Assembly: GCF_000499845.2 (NCBI RefSeq)
Contig: NC_023756.2
Coordinates: forward strand, 39,990,579 to 40,054,578
Length of the DNA stretch: 64,000 bases
Direction of reading: 5' to 3'
Source: Phaseolus vulgaris
Taxonomy: Eukaryota; Streptophyta; Magnoliopsida; Fabales; Fabaceae
Positions 11,257 through 24,255 of the stretch are shown here, in pieces; the first letter of the stretch is position 1, and the number at the start of each line of letters is the position of its first letter. The translations under genes and the position numbers were made by a program. The notes below the pieces were generated by a model, which saw only the letters and a list, made by a program, of their open reading frames with translations, was not told where the DNA came from and did no database searches.

Positions 11257-14188
11257 TTACTTCTTCTTCCCTGCTTTTCCTTCCTTTCTCCTTACAATTT
11301 CATCAGCATATTTGACACCCTTTCCTTTGTATGGTTCTGGGGGTCTCCATTTCCTAATAGAAGCAGCAAACTGGCCAACCTCAGATTTGTCAAACCCACT
11401 AACTGTGATTCTTGTGTTTTCTTCCACCTTCACTTTGAGGCCACCAGGGATTTCCATCTTAACAGGGTGAGAAAATCCAAGATTCAGCACCACTGCGTTT
11501 CCTTCTACCATAGCACGATAACCGACACCAACAAGTTGAAGCTTCTTTTCAAAACCTTCAGATACTCCAACAACCAGGTTGTTTGTAAGCGTCCTATAAC
11601 ATTTATGAGTCAAGTATGAATATATATGAACAAATGAAATATAACTAGGATTCAAATTTAAGCTACCCAAGCTAAAACGGTGATTCTACTCATACAAGAA
11701 AAACTTTCATACTTACAATGGAATGATCAATACAGAGGAACTAACATCATTAATAGCATTATGCCAAGCCAAGACAACAAACAAAAGGTACGTATCTGCA
11801 AAATGTATTGCACAGATTTGAATGTTTTGAAGACTATTCACAAATCCAGGTACGAGTCTAACTAAAATCCTTTGGGACACTACTATATCTCAAGTTCAAT
11901 ACTAAGAAATAACCAATCAAGGGCTAATTGTAAAAGTTAATTGCAGTGAGAGTGAGATCAGTGTTTCTCAAGCCAGCTATGAAAAGCTGCAAATAACCCA
12001 AGCTTTTCATTGAATTACAAACGTGGCGAGAAAGGGGAGGGGAGTTGTGGGAAGAGCATGGGAACCATCAAAATGGAAGTTTTCAATGTGAACTTAATGG
12101 AAACTTATCCCGAACATTATTAGTTACTGCTTGTTGTAGAAGGGAGTAGTAAAGGTGCAAGAATAAGAACTATCAGGGTTCCAATAACCAGAATATTCTC
12201 TGAGTTCATTAACATTGAATATTGTAATCAGAATATTCCTTTTAAGTTGTATCAAGTTCAGAGTTCATTCCAGAATTTGAATCTATGGGATTCAGGTCAC
12301 AAGGCCAGCCAACATCTTTATCGTGCATCAATGCTTGCCCTTGCACTACAACATTCTAATTAGAATCAAATAATGGTTTCATGAAAAAACAAATAAGTTA
12401 TCAAAGATATATTCAAGACCACAAAATCCCCAAATAATATAATCACCATGAATGAACCACTAAATTATCATGATTAAAAAAAGCATTGCCTAATTGACAA
12501 GTAAGCCCCATTCTGTATCACTACTTTCCAGTCTTATCTTTCAAGCAATTAACACAATACTAACTACCAACATTTAGCTCAAATAATTTATTGCCATGGC
12601 TATTACAAAGAAACACGAACAAATGAACAGTAGGTTATAAATTTACTACTATGATCATGCCACAAACATTGGTGCATTATGCAATGGTGGCAGCAACATA
12701 TCCTATATTCTATAATCAAATCAAAGCTTTTTTTCCCCATTTTCATCTCAGTGTGTTTAGAAAATAGTTTTGAAATAATGAGACAAAGGTGCAAAGTAAT
12801 TAGCATATATTAAGACAAAATGGCAATTTAATACTCCCAAATCCTAATTTAGAAAAGAGGTCAGTAAAATGAAGTACCTAAAAAGCCCATGCATTTGATT
12901 GGCTCTTCTGGTTTCAACTGCCTTTCTAACCCTTAAAGTCCCTGCCTCTTCCTTCTCAACCAACACTTCTCGAGGATAAGTTAATGCAAGTTCTCCCAAA
13001 GGACCTTTCACTTGTATACCCTGTCCTTCCAATTTGACTGTAACATTGGTTGGCACAGTAATTCGTTGCTTCCCGATTCGTGATTCCTTACATTCTACAG
13101 TCTTTCTAACGAAACCAGCTTGAGCACCAGGAACACTAGAAACTCTGAGCTTATTTGTCTCACCCACAAAAACAGTCTTCAAATTGCTGAAATAAGACAG
13201 CAAACAACTAGTGAGATTTCTCAATACTATATAACATTTACTGTTCTAAAGAACCTTTTCATCACCCAAGAATTATATCAATCACATGAACAAATTACAA
13301 GAAAAATAGAGAAAAACAAGAGTGCTGTAAATAGACACAAGGCCAATTTAATTCGACATTTCCCTAAAATTAGAAGTTAATTTCCACTTCATAGCCTTGT
13401 AGTGAACGGCAAAATGCACAGTAAAGTGCAACATCCAACTTGAACAGGACGCATGCTTCACATCAACATGTTCGTACAAAAGCAATCAATGAAGTGGGCA
13501 CAAACAATAATCTCTCAAAATTATTTCTGTTAACAGTAAAATCATGAATACAATTACATTCCCAACTAATGATTTCATCAAGAACTCCCTGTAAGCATAC
13601 TCATTAAACTTCTCCAAGTCTGCACATGTCGCTAGCAATGTAATATAGCACACTCATAATCATTATTCGTCACATACTTACAATACCACTAACAGACATT
13701 TCATCAAATGTCCTCAAAGCAACACCCACTTCATTGAATTCCAAGTTCAGATTCACAACATTATTATCATTGTCCACGAGTAAATCATCTTCGAACCAGA
13801 TTCTACTAAAGACCCACAATTACTTGAGCCATCACATAATTCTTTAGACCCAATTGAGACTTGAGGCACTCAGCCATTCAAGTGGAAGAAAACTACATTC
13901 ACATGGTGAAACAGTGAGAGTTCAGAACAGTGGTGTTTCTCAAAGTTTAAAACTTTGTATGCTTCTACGATAAAGGAGCAAAATCCCGTAAAGGGTGATT
14001 TTTTTTCTTCAGTGAAATGTAATACTTGATAACCATATAACCGAAATTGAGCATTGCAATGTAAAACTAAAAGTGCTCCAAAACAGAGGGAATTGAGAAA
14101 GGGAGGTAGCATAAGTGAAGCAAAGAAGAGAAAGAGAGAGTAAGAATCTTTACCTGATACGAAAAGAGGAAGTAACTGAGGAAGCCAT
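11257..14188 (-). CDS. RPL6: Plastid 50S ribosomal protein L6 precursor (uL6c), 3 exons
   Basis: This is a nuclear gene for the large-subunit protein uL6 of the chloroplast ribosome. Exon 1 is 14188-14154 (ATG in [10 protein letters not shown], donor CAG|GTAAAG). Exon 2 is 13186-12878 (acceptor TTTCAG, donor AG|GTACTT). Exon 3 is 11593-11257 (acceptor TTATAG, stop TAA). The spliced CDS is 681 nt, 226 residues, close to the usual plant length of about 220. Residues 1 to about 40 are Ser/Arg-rich with few acids, as in a plastid transit peptide. The mature part starts near [10 protein letters not shown] and has the two L6 folds; hallmark blocks are [46 protein letters not shown] and [19 protein letters not shown], with a basic tail GKAGKKK. 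Both introns split an AG|N codon. The frame is intact, so it is likely functional. The introns (967 and 1284 bp) hold no genes. Confidence 0.97.
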
Positions 14189-14367
14189 TGTTACACCTTC
14201 CAAGGTTGTTCCACCAAGAACTGAAGGAAAATCCTTATCCAATGAAATACTGTTTTTTTTTAATAAAAGAGTGATTGGTAATTTGAAATAACCCTTTGTG
14301 GTCCAAGAAATGTTGATGAGGTAGCTCTTATTGGGCTTTTGATTATACTTTTTGGGCTGTGACTTCC

Positions 14368-14993
14368 TGCACCCAATCAATTGCTTTCTGCACCCAACGA
14401 ATTTTTTAAAATTCCATTATGTCCTTGTCTTCTTTATTTTGAAAAACGGTGTAGGGTGCAGAGAAACTTGCTTTTCCTCTTTGGTGGTGGTTTGAGATGC
14501 AGAGGAGATGGTTTTAGTGTGGTGATGGACGGGCCGTTTGCATTGTAAGGTCCGCCGGTTAACATTGTTGTGAGGTAAGAAGACATTTAAGCTAATTTTT
14601 TGCATTTTGTTCGAGCTGAGGTGGTCACGGATACCAATATTTGGAAGCCTGATTTTAACCTTACGGATGCAAGCGTCCGAAAGTCATTGTTAAACACTCC
14701 GGATATAAACATACGTAAGTAATTAACATGTGCAGTTGAAGCTCCCGGACGCCTATGTTCGTAGTAGAGAAATGCGTTACGGATATCATTATCCAAAATT
14801 GGGTTTTGTATTCTGGATGTACATATCCGGAATTGGATTTTGAATTCTGGATGTACATATCTGGAATAGTTAATTGTGTTCCAGATGTGGGCATGCGGAA
14901 GTATATTTTTTGACTTATGGATTTCTATATCCAGAAACTAAGTGGCGGTGGCGGCAGCTGCGCGAAAACGAGTGGGTGCTGTGATTGGGTGCA
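14368..14993. repeat. Candidate inverted-repeat element upstream of RPL6
   Basis: A perfect 12-bp inverted pair (TGCACCCAATCA at 14368-14379, TGATTGGGTGCA at 14982-14993) bounds 626 bp. Inside, short blocks of the type ggatgtacatatccggaatt recur near 14690-14930. Similar wording (tatatccagaaat, attctggaatgtg) recurs at about 50380-50580. No clean target duplication was seen, so the superfamily is not assigned. It sits about 180 bp upstream of the RPL6 start codon. Confidence 0.35.
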
Positions 14994-14999
14994 AATCTC

Positions 15000-16931
15000 T
15001 CTCTTAACCTAATTTCAATTTCATTAAGAACATTTTGATATTTTTACAAACTTAGGGTATTTTGGTATTTTTGCAAAACATGATTCGGTGCCAATTCAAA
15101 TTGATTCCGTGGAGGAGAATCAGCCTACTTTTTTGGGCCAAAACCCAACATGAGTTTAAGCTTGAGTGATCCCTCCAATGAAACGAGGTCCATCACTCTA
15201 CTACATCTTCTTTTAATTGTTTCACCAAAAAAAATATTTTAATAAGCTAATAAACTCTTTTATTTGAGGATATACTCTACATATTGTCATGAAGATTGTG
15301 TCTAGGGAAAGATACTAGTTTTCAATAATATTGTAAACTGAGTTTCAAATTCTAGTTTAGAGAAGTGAACATTTCATGTTTGATTTAGTTTTGAAGGAGA
15401 ATTCTTTGAATGAATCATATATGTGTTGAAAACCAGAAAAGAAATAGTCTAGAAGATTGTGCAAAAATATTAGAACATTATTCAATAGTTTTTTCTTGAA
15501 AAGATTAAACTAAGAAAAAGTTGTTAAAAAAGTATAACATTATTAATCTTTATGGAATTACATGAAAGACAAATTTTAATGTATATTAATTGTATTTTTA
15601 GTGAGATTATGTAATTTTTATTCTCTATGTTTTCTCCCATTTACCAAGTTGAAAAGAAAAACATCTTTTTTAGTCACAAATATCATAAAATAACTATTTA
15701 TCAACAAACCATTAAAACGATTTTTTTTCTTTTTAATATCTACATTTAAATATGAGGATCCAACAGATATAATTGAAATTTCAGAAACAAAAATTAAATA
15801 ATCACATTTAAAAAACAAAGAATTTAATTGAGAAGATGTGAGAATGTTTTTTACATTATTTTTTATCTCAATTTTACACCAATGATGTGTTAAATTTAAA
15901 CTTAAAAACTAAATAGTAAATATTGGTTTTTAAAGAATCTAATATAATTACTTTAAGAGATCAAGAGAAAGATATGGTTTCCATTTAAAAATTTAAAAAA
16001 AATCTCTAAACTATGTGTTTTGTAAGCATTGTATACACATTTGAGCAATTTCACACCTCTAAAAAAGCTTGGATAGGGGTCATAACTAATTAAAACCTTA
16101 TAAGTGTTGCATCAAAACATGTTTGAGATGTGGATAAAAGAAAAGGTATGTATAATATATGAAGAATGAGATGTATAGATCATGCTAAGCCATTATGCTT
16201 TTGTTAAGAGCTAAGAAAACACTTTTGAGTTGTTGCTTCAATGTTCAGTGGGAAAGTAGATTTTGGGAAGTTGGCTCAGGTACTATTCTTGGTATGAGAG
16301 TAACTAGCTGAGCTTGTGCAAGATACTTCACAACTTTATGCTGTAAAGTGTGTTTGCTTTAAAATATGTCAAGTCCTTCATTCAATACACACACTGTTCT
16401 CTGGTTTCAAGACTTCTTTATGTTCATAAATTGGTTTCAACATCTCTCATATTTATCTGTACTTGCCTCCTTTCCTCACATGCAAGTGCATGGTTTTACA
16501 GAGAAATTTTTCTGTGAACACAAAAGGATAACTACAAAGCATTCTTCCTTTATCAATAAGGTTTAACATAGTTAGTGATAGTCAAGTTAGATACTTTGTA
16601 ATGCATTTACATTCTTTTATTAAAATATATTAAAAATTTAGGCCTAAGTTTGCTTATAAACTTATAAAGTAATTATGAAATATCTTTATATTAACGCATC
16701 TTCTCACTTTTTCACGTAGATGTTATCAATTTGTATGTAAGATTATATATTTGTAAAACCCGATAATAGATGACTTAATTTTATAAAACTGACTTATAAA
16801 ATAAGATTAGCATTCACTTGTATATGATGAAATGTTTATATCTTTATCTTTTAAAAAAAATATTTTGAAAAAAAGATTTTTTCTAAAATTTATATCAATT
16901 AAGAATTTAAATTAAGTTTGAGTTTATATAT

Positions 16932-16979
<48 letters not shown>

Positions 16980-17946
16980 AAGTTTATGATAGCTTTTGTG
17001 CAAAGAAGCTCTTGTGAGGAATATTATGACATCAGCTTTACTGCAGAAGATCGTTATACGCCTTTTCTGCTACGATTGCGATGTTTATGGTCAAACAAAT
17101 AGCAAATATTAATTATTTTAGGATATTTTTTAAAAAAATTGAAGTTAGAAAATGATATTTCAAAATTATCTTAGAAGTTTTATTTGACTTTAGTAATAAA
17201 ATAATTTAAACATTTTAAAATAAAGTTATAAGCATTTCAAACCGTTATGTGAAATAATATAGTTTTTGATGTTACATGCACCAACCTGCAACTCCAATAT
17301 CTTTTAGGTACTTTAAGATTCAAAAAAGAAAAGTTGATCATACATATCATCTTTTACATCCCTTAAAACATATACATGAATGATGAAAGATGTTAAACAG
17401 AAAAAAAATATATAAAGAAAAAGATGTTTCCATACATGCACGAGTTACATTATAATTCTTTATGAAAATATTATACTTTCATTATTCAAAATAATATTGA
17501 GTTATAATCCATATCACTAAAAAAATGAATAAAAAAAACCAATCAAACGAATCTTTGCTCATTTCAAAAGTTTTTATTACTCTTTTTGTGTGTACATCAA
17601 CATCAAAGGTTTTCAACTTTGAAAACTACTCTTTTTACACCACTAAAATTTTATTTAGTTAGTAACTAGTTAACTAACTATAGTGAAATGAATTGTTTGC
17701 CGTTTAAATTTTTATAATACTTTATAAGTGAATTTTGTTAATTAGTCGTTTTAATCTTCTATAAGTGGAGTTAATTTTATCATATTTTTATATCATTTAA
17801 AAAAGGATCGAGTCGATTAAAAATTTTGCAAATCTATTTTACATATATATAATAGTTAGAAACTTTAATCTAACAATTAAAACTTTAGAATTAAAATTTT
17901 TTAAAAAAAGTTGATGTAAATTTATCTCTTTCTTAAGAAAAAAAAA
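15000..17946. other. AT-rich intergenic stretch
   Basis: No supported gene; the short frames at 15618-15818 and 16366-16566 have no recognisable domains. A degenerate minus-strand TRIM-like LTR block lies at about 16780-16850 (minus strand: tatacaagtgaatgctaatc, then a ttataagtcagttttataaa block). Confidence 0.5.
16925..16976. repeat. (TA)n microsatellite
   Basis: About 52 bp of alternating T and A with one phase slip. Other TA tracts of 20-40 bp are near 21739, 50929-50968, 51911, 53699-53726, 58551, 59650-59676, 60004, 60316 and 60811-60844. Confidence 0.95.
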
Positions 17947-18321
17947 CACTACAAAAAATTCATTAAATAAAAATCAATTTTAGATAAAAAAAAATAATTA
18001 GTTACTATAATAACAAAATTAAATATTATTTTAGAAACTAAATTTTTTTTCTAAATTAATTTTTATTATTGTTAAATAGTTTTTAAATTGGTATATAATT
18101 AACTAATAATGTTTTAACTACCAATTATTTAGATTTTAAATTTAGTAACACAAATCTTGATAGCTAATTAGATACCAATTTAGAAACTATTTAACAATAA
18201 TAGAAACTAATTTAGAAACCAAACAAAATGTTAGTCTCTAAAAATGTCTCTAATTTAGTAACTATAACAACTAATTATTTTTTTTATCTAAAATTAGTTT
18301 CTATTTGATAATTTTTTTTTG
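17947..18321. mobile_element. CACTA-type fold-back MITE, copy 1
   Basis: It begins CACTACAAAAAATTCATTAA and ends in the inverted counterpart (ctatttgataatttttttt), with the outermost right bases lost. The two halves are near complements of each other, meeting around 18120-18150, so one strand can fold into a long hairpin. No coding potential. The same family is at 21978-22140, 25095-25474, 33862-34022, 51401-51819 and 60463-60810. Confidence 0.75.
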
Positions 18322-18329
18322 AAAAAGTT

Positions 18330-19189
18330 ATATAAGTACGAGGAAAGAAGTTTAATAATGAGTAACACATCCAAATTTAACAATCCCTTCAAAATGACAT
18401 GATATTTTAGCCTCTAATGAATCTTTATTTGTAAATATTAATAACATTTTACTTGGAGAGAGAATCAAATGTAGCAAAACATTTAAACATTTAAGCACTG
18501 TAATGAATGTTTATTTGCTCAATTTTACATTTGATAACTCTTTTATCTATACATAAAAAGTGTAAAGAGAAATAAAAAGTATGATTATTTGCAAAGAAGG
18601 GACATTATTATAGTGTATGTGGATGTTAATTAGATGTTAGCCAGCATGCAGGTTGGTTAGTTTAGAAGGAAGGTCCTACAGCACTGCAACATATGCAGGT
18701 AGGTGGCATGATGGTGTGTACATGTCCAACAAAGAAAAGAGAAAAGGTGAGGAATCCATGAGTGGTGTCTACCATTTCCATCATTCCACTCTCAGATGTT
18801 CAAATTTTGTTGCCAAGAGTGGTCCATAGGTGGTGGCAAGTCAATGGAGACAGGCTGAGACTGTGTGCCTCAAAATTGGGGAGCCTAAGAGAGAGGAATC
18901 CACGCTTTTGTTTTCCCTCACCCCACGCGTGAATATACTATACTCTGCACCCTTTTCGGGTTTCAAAACCCAATCATCCTTTTTCACCATAACTCTTTAA
19001 AACAGACCCTTCACATAGTTTTTCTTAGCCAATTAACACCACCATCATCACTTTCTTCCAAGTTAAATCCTAAGGCCAAGGGTGCCTCAAAAACCACAAC
19101 ACAACACACTACTCTCCTCCTTTTCTTGCATAGAGCCTTTCATTTCCATACAAGAAGGCTCACTTGTTTCAGTTTAAGCTACACAAGCA
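18330..19189. other. Upstream region and 5' UTR of the HIPP gene
   Basis: AT-rich to about 18600, then more balanced sequence leading to the HIPP start. A CACGCG motif and a weak TATA-like tract (gaatatactatact) lie near 18925-18950. The C/T-rich leader (19000-19189) fits a 5' UTR. The exact transcription start cannot be read. Confidence 0.4.
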
Positions 19190-20882
19190 ATGTCTGTAAG
19201 TCCCTTCTTTCTCATATTATATCTCTTAGAGTACACACAACAACCACAGAATGGTTTAGTTCATACCACTTGTTTCTGCCTCTGAATAGAAGCTAAGACT
19301 GAGATTGGTACAATGTGACACTGCAGAATCATTCATGCTATAACGACTTTGAACATGTATATCTAATGAATGATTGGATTGTATACAGTTCAGAAATACT
19401 TTTACTCTCAAAATAACATTTGTTTTTTTCTTCATTATTGCATTGGAATTTCATGACAGCACTTTTTCATCTGATATTTGTGCATAGCTTTAAATATTAT
19501 CTTGACAAATATTTTTCTTTTAGAAAGTACTAACAAGCATTTTTCTTTGCAGAATATGATAGAGGTGAGAGTTCCAAATCTTGACTGTGAAGGATGTGCT
19601 TCAAAACTAAAGAAAGCTCTCTTCAAACTCAAAGGTACATTTTTGCATAAGAAATTCTGTGTTTTTTTTCTTCTGTTTTTTCTTTTTGGGGCCCCCTTTC
19701 ATTTTCTGGAGGCTCTGGATTGAGCTGGTAGACATGGGCCATTGAAGGGTAACAGTTGTGTAATGTGTTGCTTATCTTTGCATTTTATTTGGGCTTTAAT
19801 TTCCAAAGTCCCCACATGCATTCCTCACTTGCTTTGCAAGTGTAGAACCACAAGTCAAGAATTTGGTACACCATACCATTCTGGGGTCCATGCAGACCTT
19901 CCTGTTGCCAGTTGGGCTCCATATTTCTTCAGACATGTTTTCCAATCTAACAAATTAGGTGGCTCCTCTGTCACACCTTAACCAAACAACATTAATTGTC
20001 ATTACAGGTGAAAACAAAAACAGCTCTATAGGCTTTCAAAAAATTAAAAACTTGATTAATGTTAGTTATATACAACTATACATCTTTAGTTCTTGTTTCA
20101 TTACTTTTTATAATGTGTATTCTATTACATGGATAAAAGATGTCTTAAAGTGTACAACTTTCTGGTTTTTTTGGTAGCAAAAAAAAGTGAATCACATTTC
20201 TTTCTTCATGAAAAAGTGAACTCAAGAGAAACATGATATGATGAGCTCTCATTCAGCATGGAAATAAGCATACCCAAAAGCAAGCAAAAAGTACTACAAA
20301 GTATACAAAGTGACTTTTACTTAATCTGAGTTGGGTCATCATTCACCATATGTATAATTGAGTTAGTCATGTTTCTTTAACCACCATGCTTAGAAATTTA
20401 GCTTTTTTAACTTGGAACATAGTTATACTTACTACTTTTTATTGTTTTCAAAGATGAGTTATGTAAGTGTAAGAACTCAAATCAAGATTTAGTTAGTAGC
20501 ATATCAGAATGTATTATGTTATGATATTTGAAGTTTGAATGTGTGATTTGCAGGAGTAGATGAGGTAGAAGTTGAAATGGAATCACAAAAAATAACAGTG
20601 AGGGGTTATGGCTTGGAGGAAAAGAAGGTTCTGAAGGCAATCAAACGTACAGGGAAAGTGGCAGAACCATGGCCATTTCCAGGGCATGCTCATTTTTCCT
20701 CATTTTACAAGTACCCTAGTTACATTGTTAACCATTACTATGATGCACACAAAAGTGAAGCAACCAATGGAGTTCACACTTTCTTCCACACCCCTGCAGT
20801 GTATTCAGTTGCTGTGGCATCTGATGAAGCCTTTGCTTCTCTCTTCAGTGATGATAACCCTCATGCTTGCACTATAATGTAA
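19190..20882 (+). CDS. Heavy metal-associated isoprenylated plant protein (HIPP), 3 exons
   Basis: Exon 1 is only ATG TCT (19190-19195, donor TCT|GTAAGT). Exon 2 is 19553-19634 (acceptor CTTTGCAG, donor AAAG|GTACAT). Exon 3 is 20554-20882 (acceptor TTTGCAG, stop TAA). The spliced CDS is 417 nt, 138 residues. Residues 4 to about 65 form an HMA fold: IEVRVPNLDCEGCASKL holds the CxxC metal-binding pair, and GVDEVEVEMESQKITVRGYG the following strands. The tail is Tyr/His-rich (FYKYPSYIVNHYYDAH) and ends HACTIM, a CaaX box (CTIM) for prenylation. Such proteins bind transition metals or act as membrane-tethered adaptors. Closest known type is the plant HIPP group with the same DNPHACTIM-like ending. 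The frame is intact. The 919-bp second intron holds no gene. Confidence 0.95.
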
Positions 20883-22360
20883 TTGACTTAGACCAGTTTT
20901 ATGCATACCTTTTTCCTCACTTCAGGTTAGTTTCTCTTTGAAGAGAAAAAGAAGTTGAAGAAGAAGAAACTGAATGAGACATTTTCTCCTAGGAAATTAG
21001 AGTTTGTTTACTATTGGTTGATTTTTTTTGCCAATTTTCTTGAGTGTATTGTCTTGTGCCTCCTTTTAATATCCAATGAGTTTCTTGGTCAATTTCTTTT
21101 TTGTGATGTTGTGTATAATTTACATATAACAGAGTGGCCATACAAAAAGTTAATGTGAAGAAGTATGCCAAGGGAGAGAGTAAAAACATGTTCATTAATT
21201 AAATTTGAATAAAAAAACTTTGAAAAATGAATTACTTCATTTGATAAGTGGAGAGTTTGTATAAAAAAAAATAGAAACAGAACATACCTCTCCAAAATGT
21301 CTTCTAAATACAATAAACAATCCGTATAAGAAATACTTAATTTTCTTAATCAAGTTCGAAATTTGTAAATGAAAAAGAAAATGTAGTGAAAACACCTTCT
21401 TGCACATATACACACTTTAACATTTTTGAAATATTAATTAGGTGAGTGTTTATTGTTTACCTCTCAGTGTTCTAAAAAGACTAGAATAATATCAATAGTG
21501 TCTTGCTGATAAAAAAAATAAAAATAATAGTGTCCTTTTTAAATTAAAGGGAAATCAACCAAAAACACCTCCAAAGAGTAAAAAGCTTGAGGATGAAACA
21601 ATTTTTGGAGGTGGGGGATGAACCATTAAGCGTCTTTCTCTTCTCAATTTTCCTTAACAGTCTTGGTTATTTTACATAAGTAACTAAATCATTCCTTGCT
21701 GGGTTCAAATGTAGTCAAACAATAAATTTCATGTATTTTATATATATATATATATATTAAATATATATTCCTTTTTCTTCTTGATACTTATTATGTTTGG
21801 AAGCATAACATATGTTTTTAAAATTCAAAGGCTGACAGAAAAATAAATTGGTTCATGTAAAAAATCATGAGTAGAAATAGATATTGGTTTATTGTTTATT
21901 TTTATTAATATACTTAAAAATAATTTCTTTAAATGATGGAATAATAATTATAATAAAAAAGAACTTATGATTTATGTAGTAAATAATTCACTAAATAAAA
22001 ACTAATTTTAAAGATAAAATATAATTAGTTACTTTTTAATTAAAGATTAAAACAATTATTGATATCTAAATTAGTTTCTATTATTAATAAAATTTATAAA
22101 TTAGTATTTAAATATTTACCAAGATTAGTTACTAACTAAAGTTTATTATATTTGTTTTTAATGATATAAATTTTGGAATTTACTTCAATCGATGGAAAGC
22201 CTTGTGATTTTTTTTTCTCAAGTCGTGGTTCTTAGTAGGAGCATTATTAACTTGGTTGAGAATAGTAATAGATCTATTAATGATCTATTTAGTTTTGGAA
22301 TAAAAAAATCAGAATTTCTTTTGAAAATATTCCTCTTTGTATTTACTTATCAAGTTTGTG
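20883..22360. other. HIPP 3' flank and AT-rich stretch
   Basis: The HIPP 3' UTR probably occupies the first few hundred bases. A partial copy of the fold-back MITE family (ttcactaaataaaaactaat onward) lies at about 21978-22140; its right half is lost. No gene supported. Confidence 0.45.
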
Positions 22361-22840
22361 TAGGGATGGAAAAACGGGACGGACTACCTATTCCAAACTG
22401 CTAGTCCGTTTAGGCTCGTCCCATATAACTTGCAGTCTGCACGTATTAAGTATGGAACAGACTGCCTGCATGCCTCGCATAACATAAGAATCTGGAAATT
22501 ATTTTCTCCACCTCTATATTTTCTTCATGCAGCCTCATATTTCACATTGCAAAATTTTTATTCACATCTTATTATGCTTGTGTCATGAGAATAATATTGT
22601 GAGATCATTTACCTAATGTATCTAAATAAAAAAGAATTACTTTTATTCAAAAAAAAATATTCAAAAACTATTTTTTATTAATTTTTAGAAAAAATATTTC
22701 TTATGCGGACTAGCCTGCAGACTTGTAGACCAACTCTTATACGCAACGAGCTAGTAAAATCAACCTTCATATTCTATGCGGGACAGACCAAATACAAAAT
22801 GGACCTATAAAAGAAAAGCTAAGTCCTATTACCATACTTA
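22361..22840. mobile_element. hAT-like non-autonomous element (candidate)
   Basis: The left end TAGGGATGGAAAAACGGGAC matches the common plant hAT terminus. The right end, complemented, is TAAGTATGGTAATAGGAC, an imperfect inverted match. The body is GC-richer than its surroundings and repeats short ctagtccg / cggactag-like words. Flanks share TTTGT but no perfect 8-bp duplication. No coding sequence. Confidence 0.4.
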
Positions 22841-23535
22841 TTTGTAGGAATAAATTTTGCTGATTAAAAAAATTTGTAGAAATAAATATGATCTTCCACA
22901 ATTTCCATTGTATTAATGAGTTTGCTGTGATTCCCACTTTATTTATTAATATACTCTAATATATTAATACTTTAACATTCTTATTTTTTTTATTAAAAAG
23001 TAGAACCACTAGAAAAATTGGTATCATTGTGCACTCAAGTTTGAACATCATCCTTTACACAATGAAAATTATATAAAATATAAATAAATTATTTATGTAA
23101 ACAAAAAACATTAAATATTAAAAAAACAGTTAAATATAATTATGACTTAGGTTTGAATCAAACTTAATGATATTCAAGAAAATTGAGTTTGAGTTTCTTA
23201 GTGGCACATGTTAGGAAACGAAATTCTTCTTCACAATACTATAAGGTTTAAAATATTCGATTTATATTAAAACGCTCCTAATTTAATGTATCAAGATTTT
23301 CCATGAGATATTTAAAAGATTAATTTAGTTGAAATATTTGACATTTTAAGTAAAAAGGGCAAAGAAGCGAGATTCATATCCAATCTTTAGATATGTGATT
23401 TTGATTGCTGTATAAAAGAGTAAGAAGGTGTCAAATGCATAAATGTAAATTTTCATGCATAAAAAGTTGTATATAATCAGTTAATTAAAAATCACATGAG
23501 ATATAAAATCAATAAATTTATTATACTTCTAAGTG
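22841..23535. other. AT-rich stretch without a recognisable feature
   Basis: No supported gene or repeat seen. Confidence 0.4.
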
Positions 23536-23975
23536 GTATAAATGTATAAAAGACTAAAAATATTGAGCACAACAATTATATTTGAAATGTTTTGTTGGTA
23601 TTTATGATCGAATATTCCACCAATAACATGGTCAAACCTAGTTTTTAGGGAATCAAAGAACATTTCTTTGTATGACTTTATTAACATAATTATGGTGCAA
23701 AAACGTTAACTCCAACATCGAGATTAGTCCAATGACTCACATAAATTCAGGCTTAGTATAAATGTATAAAAGACTAAAAATATTGAGCACAACAATTATA
23801 TTTGAAATGTTTTGTTGGTATTTATGATCGAATATTCCACCAATAACATGGTCAAACCTAGTTTTTAGGGAATCAAAGAACATTTCTTTGTATGACTTTA
23901 TTAACATAATTATGGTGCAAAAACGTTAACTCCAACATCGAGATTAGTCCAATGACTCACATAAATTCAGGCTTA
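23536..23975. repeat. Perfect tandem duplication, 2 x 220 bp
   Basis: The segment starting gtataaatgtataaaagact at 23536 is repeated from 23756 with no difference I can see across about 220 bp. The unit ends near aaattcaggcttagtat, where the next duplication begins. No gene inside. Confidence 0.95.
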
Positions 23976-24255
23976 GTATTGGATGTCCACTATAACACTA
24001 TAAATATACACTACAACCAAGATAAAATGTACGCATTCAACCACATTTATTATCTCAAACCACCATGTTCTGATACTAACTTAAACATCAAAATACATTT
24101 TGATGTCTCAACAAATTCAGGCTTAGTATTGGAAGTCCACTATAACACTATAAATATACACTACAACCAAGATAAAATGTATGCATTCAACCACATTTAT
24201 TATCTCAAACCACCATGTTCTTCTGATACTAACTTAAACATCAAAATACATTTTG
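23963..24255. repeat. Tandem duplication, 2 x about 150 bp
   Basis: Copy 1 starts at 23963 (aaattcaggcttagtattgg) and copy 2 at 24113. They differ at a few bases (gatgtcc/gaagtcc, tacgcat/tatgcat) and by a 3-bp insertion (ttc) in copy 2. It overlaps the end of the 220-bp duplication, so the two form a compound repeat. The open frame through it is a by-product of repetition. Confidence 0.9.

Noticed and set aside
11680..13120. Small ORFs between RPL6 exons
   Set aside because: They lie in introns of a gene whose splice sites and full-length product are clear.
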